A stretch of 64,000 nucleotides of DNA from Saliterribacillus persicus (GCF_003337485.1 NZ_QPJJ01000004.1:124001-188000); one strand, 5' to 3'. Positions 25,714 to 35,023 are shown, numbered from the stretch's first letter. Notes: generated by a model from the sequence alone, not told the origin. Numbers and translations are program-made.

Positions 25714-26313
25714 TTATTTAAACCAGCCTTTCTCCTTAAACTTATCTATAGCTTCGATTCTATTTTTTACATCTAATTTATCTAGAATAATAGAAATATA
25801 GTTTCTTACAGTACCATTACTTAAAAATAACGTTTTCGCAATATCCTTACTACTTTTTCCTTCTGTTACTAACCTCATTACTTCTGTCTCTCTTTCCGTT
25901 AATGGATTAGGTTCTGCAAAGGCCAGATCAATAAGTTCTGGCGCATAAATTTTTTGACCTTTCATGATTAAGCGAATAGAGTTCGCCAACTCCTCACTTG
26001 GGTTATCCTTCAGCAAATATCCTGCTACATTTGCTGCACGCGCCCGTTCAAAATATCCCGGTCTTGCAAAAGTAGTGAGCATAATCACTTTACAAGGGTG
26101 GTCCTTCAACATCTCTGCCGCATCCAAGCCGCTTTTTATCGGCATTTCAATATCCATGATACAAACATCCGGATTCAACTCTTCGACTAACCCGATAACA
26201 TCCTGACCATTGTTCGCTTTCCCAGCGACTTCCATATCATCTTCTAAATCTAACAGAGACCCTAATGCTCCTAATAGCAATTGCTGGTCCTCTGCTAAAA
26301 CGATCCGTATCAT
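25714..26313 (-). CDS. desR: Response regulator DesR
   Basis: A 199-residue NarL/FixJ-type response regulator, the same length as B. subtilis DesR. The receiver (1-120) has phosphoacceptor Asp in CIMDIEMP, the acidic pair EDQ, Thr in MLTTF and Lys in LLKD. The C-terminal LuxR-type HTH has NPLTERETEVMRLVTEGKSS and SNGTVRNYISII. It starts in an ATGA overlap with desK. It should activate the desaturase gene when membranes stiffen in the cold. Confidence 0.93.
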   Translation of the reverse strand: MIRIVLAEDQQLLLGALGSLLDLEDDMEVAGKANNGQDVIGLVEELNPDVCIMDIEMPIKSGLDAAEMLKDHPCKVIMLTTFARPGYFERARAANVAGYLLKDNPSEELANSIRLIMKGQKIYAPELIDLAFAEPNPLTERETEVMRLVTEGKSSKDIAKTLFLSNGTVRNYISIILDKLDVKNRIEAIDKFKEKGWFK

Positions 26314-27443
26314 ACATCTTCCTCCTTACGCACAACACGTGGCACGCATATCGTTAATAAGCTACCTTGCGTAGCATCAATTTTTAAGTGTCCATTAACA
26401 AACTGCAATCGTTCTTCCATTCCTTTTAGGCCATTCCCATTTGTTTTAACGCTCTCTGTATTAAAGCCAATTCCATTATCCTTCACTTGAATACATACTT
26501 CATCATCTTTATCCGCAATCATAATTTCACATTTTGTAGCTTGACTATGCTTTACTACATTGGTGACAGCTTCCTTTAAACACATGCTCAATACATTTTC
26601 TACTAGGAGAGAGGAGCCTTTTCTCGTCTCCTCACCATTTACGGTATGGTCAATCTCAGCTGCATTTAAAATTTGCTCAACATGCACAATCTCTTCATTC
26701 AGACGAACACCTTTCATTTCAGATACTAATTCCCGAACTTCTTTTAGTGCTTGTCTGGCAGCGTATTGAACATCGTGCATTTCTCGTTCTGCTGCATCCT
26801 TATCTTTTTCCAGTAATTTAATTGCTAAATCACTCTTTAAGCCAATCATCGACAATTTTTGACCTAATGTATCATGTAAATCACGAGCAATCCTTTGGCG
26901 TTCTTCCACGATAGCGAGCTTTGCTAATTTTTCATTTGCATCATGAAGCTGCCCTTCTAAAACATCCTGCTTGATGCGATTATGACGGTTTATTGGTAAT
27001 AAAATCACGCCAATTACAGCCATGGCAATAAATGGTAATTGATTAAAAAATAAATCATAAGAAATGATAAAACCAACTGCAATAGATAATATCGTAAGAA
27101 CTAAATGGACAACATATAACGTCACAAAACCTGCTTTTCGTTCTACATTCCCGATGAAAAAGGCTAGAAATATAGCAAAATATACGAAGCCAAATAATAA
27201 TGTCATGGTCAAACTAATGATAATTTCAATACTTAAACTGATATAAACAAGGCGGCCTTTTGATACAAAAGATAGGCGATATGCTGTGAAAAAGAGAATG
27301 ATCATCGCTATCCCAATAGTGATCTCAACCCAAGAGGAAGACCTAAAAATAAAATAAAATGGCAATATGCAAAAAATGATCCAAATATATAAACTCAAAC
27401 CCGTATTTTTAGGGAATATGTGATACCAATTCCAACTGTGCAT
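26310..27443 (-). CDS. desK: Sensor histidine kinase DesK
   Basis: A 377-residue thermosensor kinase with four to five N-terminal membrane segments (about 15-35, 40-60, 65-98, 107-130, 137-152), a linking coiled coil, the HisKA_3 box ERQRIARDLHDTLGQKLS with His190, and a HATPase domain (NVVKHSQAT, DNGIGF, GNGLKGMEERL). This matches B. subtilis DesK, which senses membrane thickness and fluidity and phosphorylates DesR. The desaturase gene lies directly upstream but has its own terminator. Confidence 0.93.
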   Translation of the reverse strand: MHSWNWYHIFPKNTGLSLYIWIIFCILPFYFIFRSSSWVEITIGIAMIILFFTAYRLSFVSKGRLVYISLSIEIIISLTMTLLFGFVYFAIFLAFFIGNVERKAGFVTLYVVHLVLTILSIAVGFIISYDLFFNQLPFIAMAVIGVILLPINRHNRIKQDVLEGQLHDANEKLAKLAIVEERQRIARDLHDTLGQKLSMIGLKSDLAIKLLEKDKDAAEREMHDVQYAARQALKEVRELVSEMKGVRLNEEIVHVEQILNAAEIDHTVNGEETRKGSSLLVENVLSMCLKEAVTNVVKHSQATKCEIMIADKDDEVCIQVKDNGIGFNTESVKTNGNGLKGMEERLQFVNGHLKIDATQGSLLTICVPRVVRKEEDV

Positions 27444-27516
27444 AATGGTCTCCTTCTATATTACATACGTATATTATAACAAATAATTACATTTTTTTAA
27501 GCAATTTCATCTAGAA

Positions 27517-27547
27517 AAATAAAAACCCCCTGCCGATAAACAGAGGG
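27517..27547 (-). terminator. des terminator
   Basis: On the minus strand a 7-bp stem (ccctctg / cagggggg-type, one G-U pair) is followed by GTTTTTATTTTTC, between des and desK. Confidence 0.7.
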
Positions 27548-27560
27548 AAAAGAATTTTAC

Positions 27561-28601
27561 TTATTTTTCCTGAAATGATGGTTGAGTATTAATAGACACT
27601 TTTCTGCTTTTCAACTTTTTTACTTCTTTAAAGCCAATAAATCGTTTATTGTCCTCATCGTATAAACGGAAACGAATGGACTCTAAACTCGATTTTAATG
27701 TAATTGTTGTTGCCTTGTGAAGCGGTGGTGTTTCTGAGTGAGCCTTTTCTAGATGATAGTTTGGAACTCTTGGGCTTAAATGGTGTACATGGTGATACCC
27801 AATATTTCCTGTTAACCATTCCAGCACTTTTGGTAATTTGTAATACGAACTTCCATCGACTGCAGCTTTTACATAATCCCATTCTGATTCATTCTCAAAG
27901 TATGAATCTTCAAATTGGTGTTGTACATAAAAGAGCCAAATTCCAAGTGCACCTGCAATATAAATAACAGGAAGTTGTACTAGTAAAAAGGCTTGCCAAC
28001 CAATCGCCCAAATCATTAAAGCATATACTAAAACAAGTGACGCATTAATAACATACGTATTGATTCTCTCTTTTTTTCGCGCGCCTTTTCTGTTAAAACG
28101 GTTGTCCACTAAAAATAAATAAATGGGACCTAATCCAAACATAACGACGGGATTTCTATATAAACGATAAACAAACTTTTCCCATTTTGAAGATTTTTGA
28201 TATTCTTTAACGGTCATTACCCAAATATCTCCGGTACCACGTTGGTCTAGATTACCACTCGTTGCATGGTGAATAGAATGGCTTCTCTTCCATTTTTCAA
28301 AAGCAAAATGCGTTAGGATACCTGTCAGCGTACCAAGAATTCGATTTAACTTTTTATTTTTGAAAAAAGATTGGTGTGCACAATCATGAAAGATGATAAA
28401 CATTCTGACCACAAACAATGCCGCCCCTGCTGATAAGGCTAAGCTTAACCATATAGATATGGATAAACTTTGATAGGCTAAGAACCATAAAATAAAAAAT
28501 GGCGGAACAGTATTTATCAATTGAAAAATGCTTGCTTTTGTATTGGAAGTTGCATAAGGCATAACGTCTTTACGTAACTGAGCTTGTTTTTGCTTGCTCA
28601 T
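27561..28601 (-). CDS. des: Acyl-lipid fatty acid desaturase
   Basis: A 346-residue membrane di-iron desaturase with three His boxes: HDCAH, HSIHH and HHVHH (in GYHHVHHLSPRVPNYHLE), and four hydrophobic segments. It introduces a double bond into membrane phospholipid acyl chains, position 5 in B. subtilis Des (352 residues). AGAGGG supports the ATG at 28601; an in-frame start 39 bases earlier is unlikely. With desKR just downstream this is the cold/membrane-fluidity pathway. Confidence 0.93.
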   Translation of the reverse strand: MSKQKQAQLRKDVMPYATSNTKASIFQLINTVPPFFILWFLAYQSLSISIWLSLALSAGAALFVVRMFIIFHDCAHQSFFKNKKLNRILGTLTGILTHFAFEKWKRSHSIHHATSGNLDQRGTGDIWVMTVKEYQKSSKWEKFVYRLYRNPVVMFGLGPIYLFLVDNRFNRKGARKKERINTYVINASLVLVYALMIWAIGWQAFLLVQLPVIYIAGALGIWLFYVQHQFEDSYFENESEWDYVKAAVDGSSYYKLPKVLEWLTGNIGYHHVHHLSPRVPNYHLEKAHSETPPLHKATTITLKSSLESIRFRLYDEDNKRFIGFKEVKKLKSRKVSINTQPSFQEK

Positions 28602-28687
28602 TAAAATCCCTCTTTCCGTCTTTGATCTTATACTAAGCATACTTAAAAGTGTACTTTTAGAATAGACACAAACGTCAAGAATAATTC

Positions 28688-28701
28688 ATGACAAATGTCA
28701 T
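28688..28701. promoter_or_regulatory. Candidate DesR operator
   Basis: The perfect 14-bp palindrome ATGACAAATGTCAT lies just upstream of a TTGACG -35-like element (28673-28678, minus strand) of des. DesR activates the B. subtilis des promoter from an inverted repeat in this position; the assignment here is inference. Confidence 0.5.
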
Positions 28702-28711
28702 AACTTTTTTA

Positions 28712-28727
28712 TGTGACCTAAATCACA
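28712..28727. promoter_or_regulatory. Fnr box upstream of nrdDG
   Basis: TGTGACCTAAATCACA fits TGTGA-N6-TCACA exactly. Its centre is about 40 bp upstream of the start point implied by a GTTAAT -10 at 28747-28752, the class II activator position. Anaerobic induction of nrdDG is expected. Confidence 0.75.
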
Positions 28728-28761
28728 GACAATCACTCACATCCGTGTTAATCTGCTTTAT

Positions 28762-28777
28762 GTACCATATATTGTGT
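28762..28777. promoter_or_regulatory. NrdR box 1
   Basis: GTACCATATATTGTGT matches the NrdR consensus (acacwatatatwgtgt) at 13 of 16 positions. It starts exactly 31 bp, three helical turns, before box 2, as is usual for NrdR pairs. Confidence 0.75.
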
Positions 28778-28792
28778 TTTTTATTTATTAAA

Positions 28793-28808
28793 ACACAATA
28801 TATTGAGC
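28793..28808. promoter_or_regulatory. NrdR box 2
   Basis: ACACAATATATTGAGC matches the NrdR consensus at 14 of 16 positions and abuts the nrdD ribosome binding site, so NrdR bound here would block transcription. Confidence 0.75.
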
Positions 28809-28824
28809 GGGAAGGATGGATTTT

Positions 28825-30696
28825 ATGATAACCACACCTACTAAAATATCAAAAGAGGAAGAACTGATTTGTCACATTACAGAAATTGTACAAACGTCTA
28901 ACCAAGACCTACTTCAAGAAAATGCCAATATGGATGGAAGCACACCGATGGGCCAAATGTCAAAATTTGCCTCAGTAGTCTCCAAATTTTACGCTAAGGA
29001 TTATTTATTGGATAAGGAAGTAGTAACTGCAATCGAAGAAAATTTCATGCATCCACATGACTTGGATTTTATGCCAACAGGAACTACTACGTGTTGCCAA
29101 ATCCCACTTGGAAAACTATTACATAGTGGCTTTAATTCTGGACACGGATTTATGCGTCAGCCCCAAGATATACATAGTGCAATGGCTTTAGCGTCCATTA
29201 TTTTTCAGTCCAATCAAAACATGCAGCATGGCGGTCAAAGTTACCCTATGTTTGATAGGGATCTCGCTCCTTTTATAAAGCGTACGTTTAAAAAACATCA
29301 AAATTATTTAAGCTCTATTAATCCAGAACTCTCAGCAAGTAATTTGCAGACGCTTGCTTGGAATGCTACCGATCGCGATGTCTATCAAGCATGCGAAGCT
29401 TTTATACATAACTGTAATTCGATGCATTCTCGAGGTGGTGGCCAAGTTCCTTTCGTTTCGATAAATTATGGCACGGATACATCTAATGAAGGAAGAATGT
29501 TAGTTAAGAATTTATTATTAGCGACTCAAGCCGGCTTAGGTCATGGAGAAACACCTATCTTTCCTATTCAAATTTTCAAAATAAAAAAGGGAATAAATTA
29601 TGAAGCAGACGAAATAAATTATGACTTATATCAGCTTGCGCTCGAGACCACTGCCAAAAGACTCTTTCCGAATTTTAGCTTTATTGACTCCACATTTAAT
29701 AAAGAGTTTTATAATGGAACCATTGAATCTGAAGTAGCTTATATGGGGTGTCGCACTAGGGTAATGGGTAATCGACATGGAGAAGAAAATAGTATTAGTC
29801 GTGGTAATTTATCTTTTACATCGATAAACCTGGTTAAAATTGCGCTCGTCTCTAGAGATCAGGATAAATTTATGCAAACATTAGATTACTATTTAAGATT
29901 AACCATTAAACAATTATATGATCGCTATTTATTTCAAGCGAAAAAACAAGCAAAACACTTTCCTTTTCTCTATAGTCAACACGTATGGAAAGGTAGCGAA
30001 AATTTAACGAGTGAAGACACCTTAGAGGAGATATTAAAGCAAGGCACACTAAGTGTAGGCTTTATCGGCTTAGCTGAAGCATTAAAAGCTTTGACCGGTA
30101 AGCATCATGGTGAGGATAAAAAAGCTTGGGATCTAGGATTTAATATTATATCTCATATGCGTAATGTGGTAGATGAAGCGGCAGAAAGCTATAACTTAAA
30201 TTACTCACTAATTGCTACACCAGCGGAAGGTCTCTCTGGTAAGTTTACTAAATCAGATAAAGAAGAGTTTGGCAGCCTTGAAGGAATTACCGATAGAAGC
30301 TACTATACAAATTCGTTTCATATTCCGGTTTATTACTCCACCCTGGCAATTGATAAAATAAAAAAAGAAGGACCCTTTCATTCTCTCTGTAATGGCGGTC
30401 ATATATCTTATATTGAGTGTGACGGAGACGTTACAAAAAACACAGCCGCATTAGATAAGCTAGTCAAAGTAATGGCTGAGTATGATATGGGATATGGATC
30501 GATTAATCATCCAGTAGACCGTTGCAAGGCTTGTGGACACACAGGAAAAATTGATAATGCCTGCCCGAACTGTAATACAACGGATGAATATATGATCGAA
30601 CGAATAAGACGAATTACAGGGTATTTGGTTGGTGACATGAAAAAATGGAACTCAGCGAAAAGCGCTGAAGAAAGCGACAGAGTCAAACACCAATGA
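28825..30696 (+). CDS. nrdD: Anaerobic ribonucleoside-triphosphate reductase
   Basis: A 623-residue class III ribonucleotide reductase that makes dNTPs without oxygen. The C-terminal glycyl-radical loop RRITGYLVGDMKKW and the preceding zinc site CKACG...CPNC are present, as are the active-site motifs TTTCCQIPLGKLL and HSRGGGQVPF. GGAAGG is correctly spaced for the ATG at 28825 and too close to an in-frame ATG at 28816. nrdG overlaps by four bases. Fnr and NrdR sites lie upstream. Confidence 0.95.
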   Translation: MITTPTKISKEEELICHITEIVQTSNQDLLQENANMDGSTPMGQMSKFASVVSKFYAKDYLLDKEVVTAIEENFMHPHDLDFMPTGTTTCCQIPLGKLLHSGFNSGHGFMRQPQDIHSAMALASIIFQSNQNMQHGGQSYPMFDRDLAPFIKRTFKKHQNYLSSINPELSASNLQTLAWNATDRDVYQACEAFIHNCNSMHSRGGGQVPFVSINYGTDTSNEGRMLVKNLLLATQAGLGHGETPIFPIQIFKIKKGINYEADEINYDLYQLALETTAKRLFPNFSFIDSTFNKEFYNGTIESEVAYMGCRTRVMGNRHGEENSISRGNLSFTSINLVKIALVSRDQDKFMQTLDYYLRLTIKQLYDRYLFQAKKQAKHFPFLYSQHVWKGSENLTSEDTLEEILKQGTLSVGFIGLAEALKALTGKHHGEDKKAWDLGFNIISHMRNVVDEAAESYNLNYSLIATPAEGLSGKFTKSDKEEFGSLEGITDRSYYTNSFHIPVYYSTLAIDKIKKEGPFHSLCNGGHISYIECDGDVTKNTAALDKLVKVMAEYDMGYGSINHPVDRCKACGHTGKIDNACPNCNTTDEYMIERIRRITGYLVGDMKKWNSAKSAEESDRVKHQ

Positions 30697-31190
30697 AGGT
30701 TATGAACATTATCCATGATTCTGTTGTAGATGGACCGAATTTAAGAACCGTTATTTTTTTCGCAGGATGTCCCCATTTCTGTAAAGGATGCCACAACCCT
30801 GCAAGCTGGAATATAAAGAATGGAACCGAGATGACAAAGGCTGAAATACTGGCGGAAGTAGAAAGAAATCCACTTACCGATATTACGCTATCTGGAGGAG
30901 AGCCTTTTTTTCAGGCAAAAGAAGTTAGTGAACTGACAAAAGACATTAAAAAACTCGGTAAAAATATATGGATCTATAGTGGTTATACGATAAAAGAATT
31001 GTTAGCAACGAAGGATCGGTATTATTTAGAAATGCTTGAAAATGCAGATACATTGGTGGATGGCAAATTCATGCTTGATAAACGAGATTTAACTTTACAT
31101 TTTCGTGGGAGCAGTAATCAAAAAGTTATTGATTTACATGAATTCCAATCTGAAATAGCCACTTTAAAGACAGATTTAGATTACAGATAA
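30693..31190 (+). CDS. nrdG: Anaerobic NrdD-activating radical-SAM enzyme
   Basis: A 165-residue radical S-adenosylmethionine activase with the 4Fe-4S motif CPHFCKGC (CxxxCxxC) near residues 27-34 and the SAM-binding GGEPF. It generates the glycyl radical on NrdD. The ATGA overlap with nrdD supports coupled, stoichiometric synthesis. Confidence 0.95.
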   Translation: MKVMNIIHDSVVDGPNLRTVIFFAGCPHFCKGCHNPASWNIKNGTEMTKAEILAEVERNPLTDITLSGGEPFFQAKEVSELTKDIKKLGKNIWIYSGYTIKELLATKDRYYLEMLENADTLVDGKFMLDKRDLTLHFRGSSNQKVIDLHEFQSEIATLKTDLDYR

Positions 31191-31225
31191 TTTTTTTCTT
31201 AATCACTTCTTTTTTTAAAAATAAA

Positions 31226-31370
31226 GGCTGCGCTTAACAACCGCTACGGCTTGCCCACTCCTTTTTCCGAGGGGGCGTGTCTTCAGCTAACTTTTGTAAA
31301 GAAATTCACTTTACAAAAGTGGATCTTCAGATCACGCTAATCCCCTGGGAGTCGAAGTGGACGCCTGCGC
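31226..31370. repeat. Dispersed imperfect-palindrome repeat, copy 2
   Basis: Shares cttcagctaac, gtaaag-aa-cactttac, agtggatcttc-ga-cacg and tcccc-ggagtcg with the copy at 1771-1873. Its central stem is acttttgtaaag (31290-31301) with ctttacaaaagt (31309-31320). Compared with copy 1 both arms have changed together, so pairing is kept. Confidence 0.7.
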
Positions 31371-31491
31371 TAAATTAAATGCTGCATTAAATGCAAGTGG
31401 TTGTATTTTTGCTTTTTTTGCAAAGTAGAAATGGGAGTCAAAAACGTTGTAATATCAACGATTATATACTTTCCTACCTTGTAAACTAAAT

Positions 31492-31531
31492 AATCGAACT
31501 ATAATAGATGAACATCTACTATAGTTCGATT
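31492..31531. terminator. Long hairpin downstream of nrdG
   Basis: A 19-bp stem with one mismatch (aatcgaactataatagatg / catctactatagttcgatt) and a 2-base loop, followed by ATTTTATACC. It may end nrdDG transcripts. The 31545-31695 stretch beyond it holds smaller inverted repeats (ttagcac/gtgctaa, attcgct/agcgaat) and no gene. Confidence 0.5.
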
Positions 31532-31695
31532 ATTTTATACCTTAAAAAAGTATAAATTTTTAGCACAGAAGACTAATCGACGAAGTGAAAATTTTACGTG
31601 CTAAGTATAAGAAAATACTAATTCATTCGCTAAAGGACGAGCGAATGCGAGTTTTTCTAATTGGCTTATTTACTTTTGTGCTAATATGAATAGAT

Positions 31696-32826
31696 TCATC
31701 GTACAATATTTGTACTGCGTTCTTGAAAATCCACACCTTTATAATAAGTTTCTTTTACTAATATATTGGGTCCAAGGCATTTTACCGCAGGGCAGTGGCA
31801 ATTTAAACTTTTAGCAGTTTTAGATTCCATCCATTTTTCAAAAGCTTCTTGTAGAGTAGTATCTTGGATATTACCAAGAGAAGGCTCTTCTTCGTTACCA
31901 AAATCAGTAACGATAACTTCCCCGTCAAAGATATTAACATTTAAACGTGAGCGACCATCTGGGTCGTTTCTAATCGTAATATTCTTTTCCTCATATAGCC
32001 GTTTCAATAACGCTAATTCTGTTTCATCGTTACTACACGGGTAAAATGGTAACGTTCCAAATAACATCCACGTGTCTTGGTCTCTATGATCTAATAACCT
32101 TTTTATTCCTTCTTGCATTTCTTCTAAGGTCAATGTTTGAAGATTGCTTGCAAAATCTACTGGATACATCGGGTGAATTTCATGTCTGACACAACCCATT
32201 TCAAGTACATGATCATGAATCGATTCTAAATATGGAAAGGTTCTTTTATTCAGCATCGTTTCAGCTGAAACCATGACCCCTTCTTTGGATAAACGTTGTG
32301 CATTTTTTACCATCGTATCAAAAAAGTTTTTCCGATTATCTAAACTTGGTTTCCGCTCCATATTTTTAAAGCCTGTTTCCGCAAATTCGTCTGCGGTGCC
32401 CCAATTATGAGAGATATGTAATACATCTAAATAAGGCACAATCGCTTCATATCGATTGTACGGAAGCGTTAAGTTAGAATTTATTTGCGTTCTTACCCCG
32501 CGATCATGCGCATATTTCAATAATGGCACGACATATTCACGAACTGATTTTTTTGACATAATTGGCTCTCCGCCCGTAATACTTAAGGTTCTTAAATGAG
32601 GGATTTCGTCTAATCTTTTAACAAGCAAATCTATTGGTAAAGCTTCTGGGTCTTTATCACTTAACGTATATCCGACAGCACAATGCGCACAACGCATATT
32701 ACATAATGTCGTGGTTGTGAATTCTACATTAGAGAGAGTCATTTCCCCGTGTTCTTCTATATCTAAGTATGCTTCCCAAGGATCATACTGTGGTGTAATT
32801 GCTTTTTTTATCTTTAGTTCTGGCAT
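31696..32826 (-). CDS. yfkAB: Radical SAM/CxCxxxxC motif protein YfkAB
   Basis: A 376-residue radical SAM protein. The cluster motif CNMRCAHC (CxxxCxxC) is near residues 42-49, GGEPIMS follows, and the C-terminal CHCPAVKC is the CxCxxxxC motif that defines the YfkAB group. The C-terminal SPASM-like cysteines suggest an extra Fe-S cluster. Its substrate is unknown. It is monocistronic. Confidence 0.9.
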   Translation of the reverse strand: MPELKIKKAITPQYDPWEAYLDIEEHGEMTLSNVEFTTTTLCNMRCAHCAVGYTLSDKDPEALPIDLLVKRLDEIPHLRTLSITGGEPIMSKKSVREYVVPLLKYAHDRGVRTQINSNLTLPYNRYEAIVPYLDVLHISHNWGTADEFAETGFKNMERKPSLDNRKNFFDTMVKNAQRLSKEGVMVSAETMLNKRTFPYLESIHDHVLEMGCVRHEIHPMYPVDFASNLQTLTLEEMQEGIKRLLDHRDQDTWMLFGTLPFYPCSNDETELALLKRLYEEKNITIRNDPDGRSRLNVNIFDGEVIVTDFGNEEEPSLGNIQDTTLQEAFEKWMESKTAKSLNCHCPAVKCLGPNILVKETYYKGVDFQERSTNIVR

Positions 32827-32957
32827 GTGTTTCTCCCTTTCCTTTGTTACCGTTACTATTTATTGTAGCAGATTGTATATGGACTTGCCTATTGCCTTTT
32901 ATTATCTCAAATGTTTTAAAAGGGTTATAATTATTACATATGTAATTGTGAAAGGAA

Positions 32958-34325
32958 GTGCTCGTTATTAAAGCAATCGTCGACAAACAACGTATATTTT
33001 ACGATGCACAAAAAACCAAGTCTATCGATTTTCGATTAGACGCCCTCAAAAACCTGAAAAAAAGCATTAAATCACATGAGGAAGAAATCATGCTAGCGCT
33101 ACAAAAAGACCTTAACAAATCAGCATTTGAAGCTTATTCAACTGAAATTGGTATACTCTATGAAGAGATAGCATTCATTAGAAAAAACCTAAAAAAATGG
33201 AGCCAACCAAAACGAGTTAAAACACCACTCACACATACCGGTTCAAAAAGTTATATATATGCCCAACCATATGGTGTTGCACTCATTATTGCACCTTGGA
33301 ATTATCCAGTTCAATTAGCATTATCACCATTAATTGGGGCAATCGCCGCCGGAAATTGTGTGATTTTAAAACCATCAGAAATGACCCCCCACACAGCAAA
33401 CATCCTTGAAAAAATAATAAACGCAGTATTTGACGAAGCGTATATTAGGGTCGTTCAAGGGGATAAAGATGTTAGCCAGGCATTACTTGATCAGCATTTT
33501 GACTACATCTTTTTCACAGGAAGTGTTCCAGTAGGTAAAATTATAATGGAAAAAGCAGCGGAAAAGCTTACACCAATCACTTTAGAATTAGGCGGAAAAA
33601 GCCCGGCCATTGTCCATGAGGATGCAAATCTTAATTTAGCAGCCAAAAGAATAGCGTGGGGCAAGTTTATTAATGCCGGACAGACCTGTGTAGCACCTGA
33701 CTATATTTATGTCCACCAGTCTGTAGCGGATGTCTTTTTAGAAAAATTAAAAGCTGCGATAGTCGAACTATACGCGGAGGATCCACTTAAGAATACAGAT
33801 TATACACATATTGTTAATCAAAAGTCTTTTGACCGTCTTATTCATTTCACTTCAGATGGAACTACGTATTTCGGCGGAGAATCAGATGAGAAAAACCTAA
33901 TTCTAGCACCAACTATCCTTACTGATATTAGTTGGAAAGATAATGTGATGAACGAAGAAATATTTGGTCCGATATTACCAACCTTAACGTATGACAGATT
34001 AGAAGAGGTAAGAGAAGGAATAAAGCAATCACCTAATCCACTTGCCTTTTACTTCTTTAGTGAAGATAAGTCGTTAAGTACGAAAATGATTGAAGAAGTA
34101 TCATTTGGAGGGGGTTGTATTAATGATACAATTTTTCATCTCGCTTCCCCCTATCTTCCATTTGGCGGGGTTGGAAACAGTGGTATCGGACATTATCATG
34201 GTAAATATAGCTTTGATACGTTTACCCATTATAAAAGTATCCTTAAACAAACAACAAAATTTGACGTCCCACTTAGGTATCCTAGTCATAAAAATTTAAA
34301 GTTTTTAAAGAAACTTTGGAAATAG
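32958..34325 (+). CDS. ywdH: Aldehyde dehydrogenase, YwdH type
   Basis: A 455-residue NAD(P)-dependent aldehyde dehydrogenase of the class 3 group. Motifs are APWNYPVQLALSPLIGAIAAGNCVILKPSE split around the cofactor site, FFTGSVPVGK, general base Glu in LELGGKSP, nucleophile Cys in GQTCVAPDY, and EEIFGPILP. A C-terminal hydrophobic or basic tail replaces a membrane anchor. It matches B. subtilis YwdH along its length. The only non-rare start is GTG 32958, crowded against its AAAGGA site; an ATT at 32967 is better spaced but rare. Confidence 0.9.
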   Translation: MLVIKAIVDKQRIFYDAQKTKSIDFRLDALKNLKKSIKSHEEEIMLALQKDLNKSAFEAYSTEIGILYEEIAFIRKNLKKWSQPKRVKTPLTHTGSKSYIYAQPYGVALIIAPWNYPVQLALSPLIGAIAAGNCVILKPSEMTPHTANILEKIINAVFDEAYIRVVQGDKDVSQALLDQHFDYIFFTGSVPVGKIIMEKAAEKLTPITLELGGKSPAIVHEDANLNLAAKRIAWGKFINAGQTCVAPDYIYVHQSVADVFLEKLKAAIVELYAEDPLKNTDYTHIVNQKSFDRLIHFTSDGTTYFGGESDEKNLILAPTILTDISWKDNVMNEEIFGPILPTLTYDRLEEVREGIKQSPNPLAFYFFSEDKSLSTKMIEEVSFGGGCINDTIFHLASPYLPFGGVGNSGIGHYHGKYSFDTFTHYKSILKQTTKFDVPLRYPSHKNLKFLKKLWK

Positions 34326-34364
34326 GATCACCCTTTAAAATGCTACGATTAGCATAATGCTAGG

Positions 34365-34410
34365 AAAACGAAGGCTTTCACCAAGTATTTATGGAAAAGT
34401 CTTCGTTTTT
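34365..34410 (+). terminator. Terminator-like hairpin after ywdH
   Basis: Stem aaaacgaag-gctt / aag-tcttcgtttt with a long loop, ending in TTTTTC. It overlaps the repeat copy at 34382. Confidence 0.55.
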
Positions 34411-34436
34411 CATATACTATAGTTCGGTAAATTTTA
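34382..34436. repeat. Short dispersed repeat, copy 4 of 4
   Basis: Core caagtatttatgg, cttcgttttt, actatagttcggtaaatttt matches the copies at 1517, 21394 and 22041. Confidence 0.5.
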
Positions 34437-34512
34437 TACTTTCTTAACATGTAAAAAAGGGTTTACTTCATCTTTATTTCGGTGATATACACTGTAGAGG
34501 TGAATATTATAC

Positions 34513-34923
34513 ATGGCACAATTTCTTATTGGAGCAGCAATTCTGTTTATATTAGTGAATTTGTATTATTTTTTCACAAACAAAACATATAGAAAAAGTT
34601 ATTTTAGTACAGCATTATTTCTAAAATTATTCCTTGTGCTAACTGGAGTTTTATTTGGATTTACTTTGATTTATTATGCCTTATCCACTCAAGAAGTCAT
34701 CCTCGTTAAAACACTTACTGGGATGGAACCTGTAGATCATAGTTTTTGGAATTTACTCTATTTTAGTGGAGTTACACTATTTTCTGTTGGGTATGGGGAT
34801 ATGCTTCCACTTGGAGCAGCAAGATTTTTCTCCTTATTAGAATCTATTTTAGGTATTTTACTTCCTGCTGCTTACTTTATGAAAGCACTCGATCAATCCA
34901 ATCAGGGAAAAAAGGAAGAGTGA
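34513..34923 (+). CDS. Two-pore-helix potassium channel protein
   Basis: A 136-residue membrane protein with an N-terminal segment, a second segment (about 37-58), a pore loop and a last helix (about 103-123). The filter SVGYGD (residues near 94-99) is the K+ channel signature of the ion_trans_2 family. There is no cytoplasmic RCK domain, so gating by ligand is not indicated. It is probably a homotetramer in the cytoplasmic membrane. Confidence 0.85.
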   Translation: MAQFLIGAAILFILVNLYYFFTNKTYRKSYFSTALFLKLFLVLTGVLFGFTLIYYALSTQEVILVKTLTGMEPVDHSFWNLLYFSGVTLFSVGYGDMLPLGAARFFSLLESILGILLPAAYFMKALDQSNQGKKEE

Positions 34924-35023
34924 GAATAGAACTGACAACGATCCAGTATGTTGAGAGCAAAGTCTTGACATGCTGGATCATTTTTCGTTATATTCGAAAC
35001 AAAATATACGGAGGTGGGTATAT

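Noticed and set aside
31191-31695. Insertion sequence or CRISPR near the repeat copy
   Set aside because: No transposase frame and no regularly spaced direct repeats; only inverted repeats.
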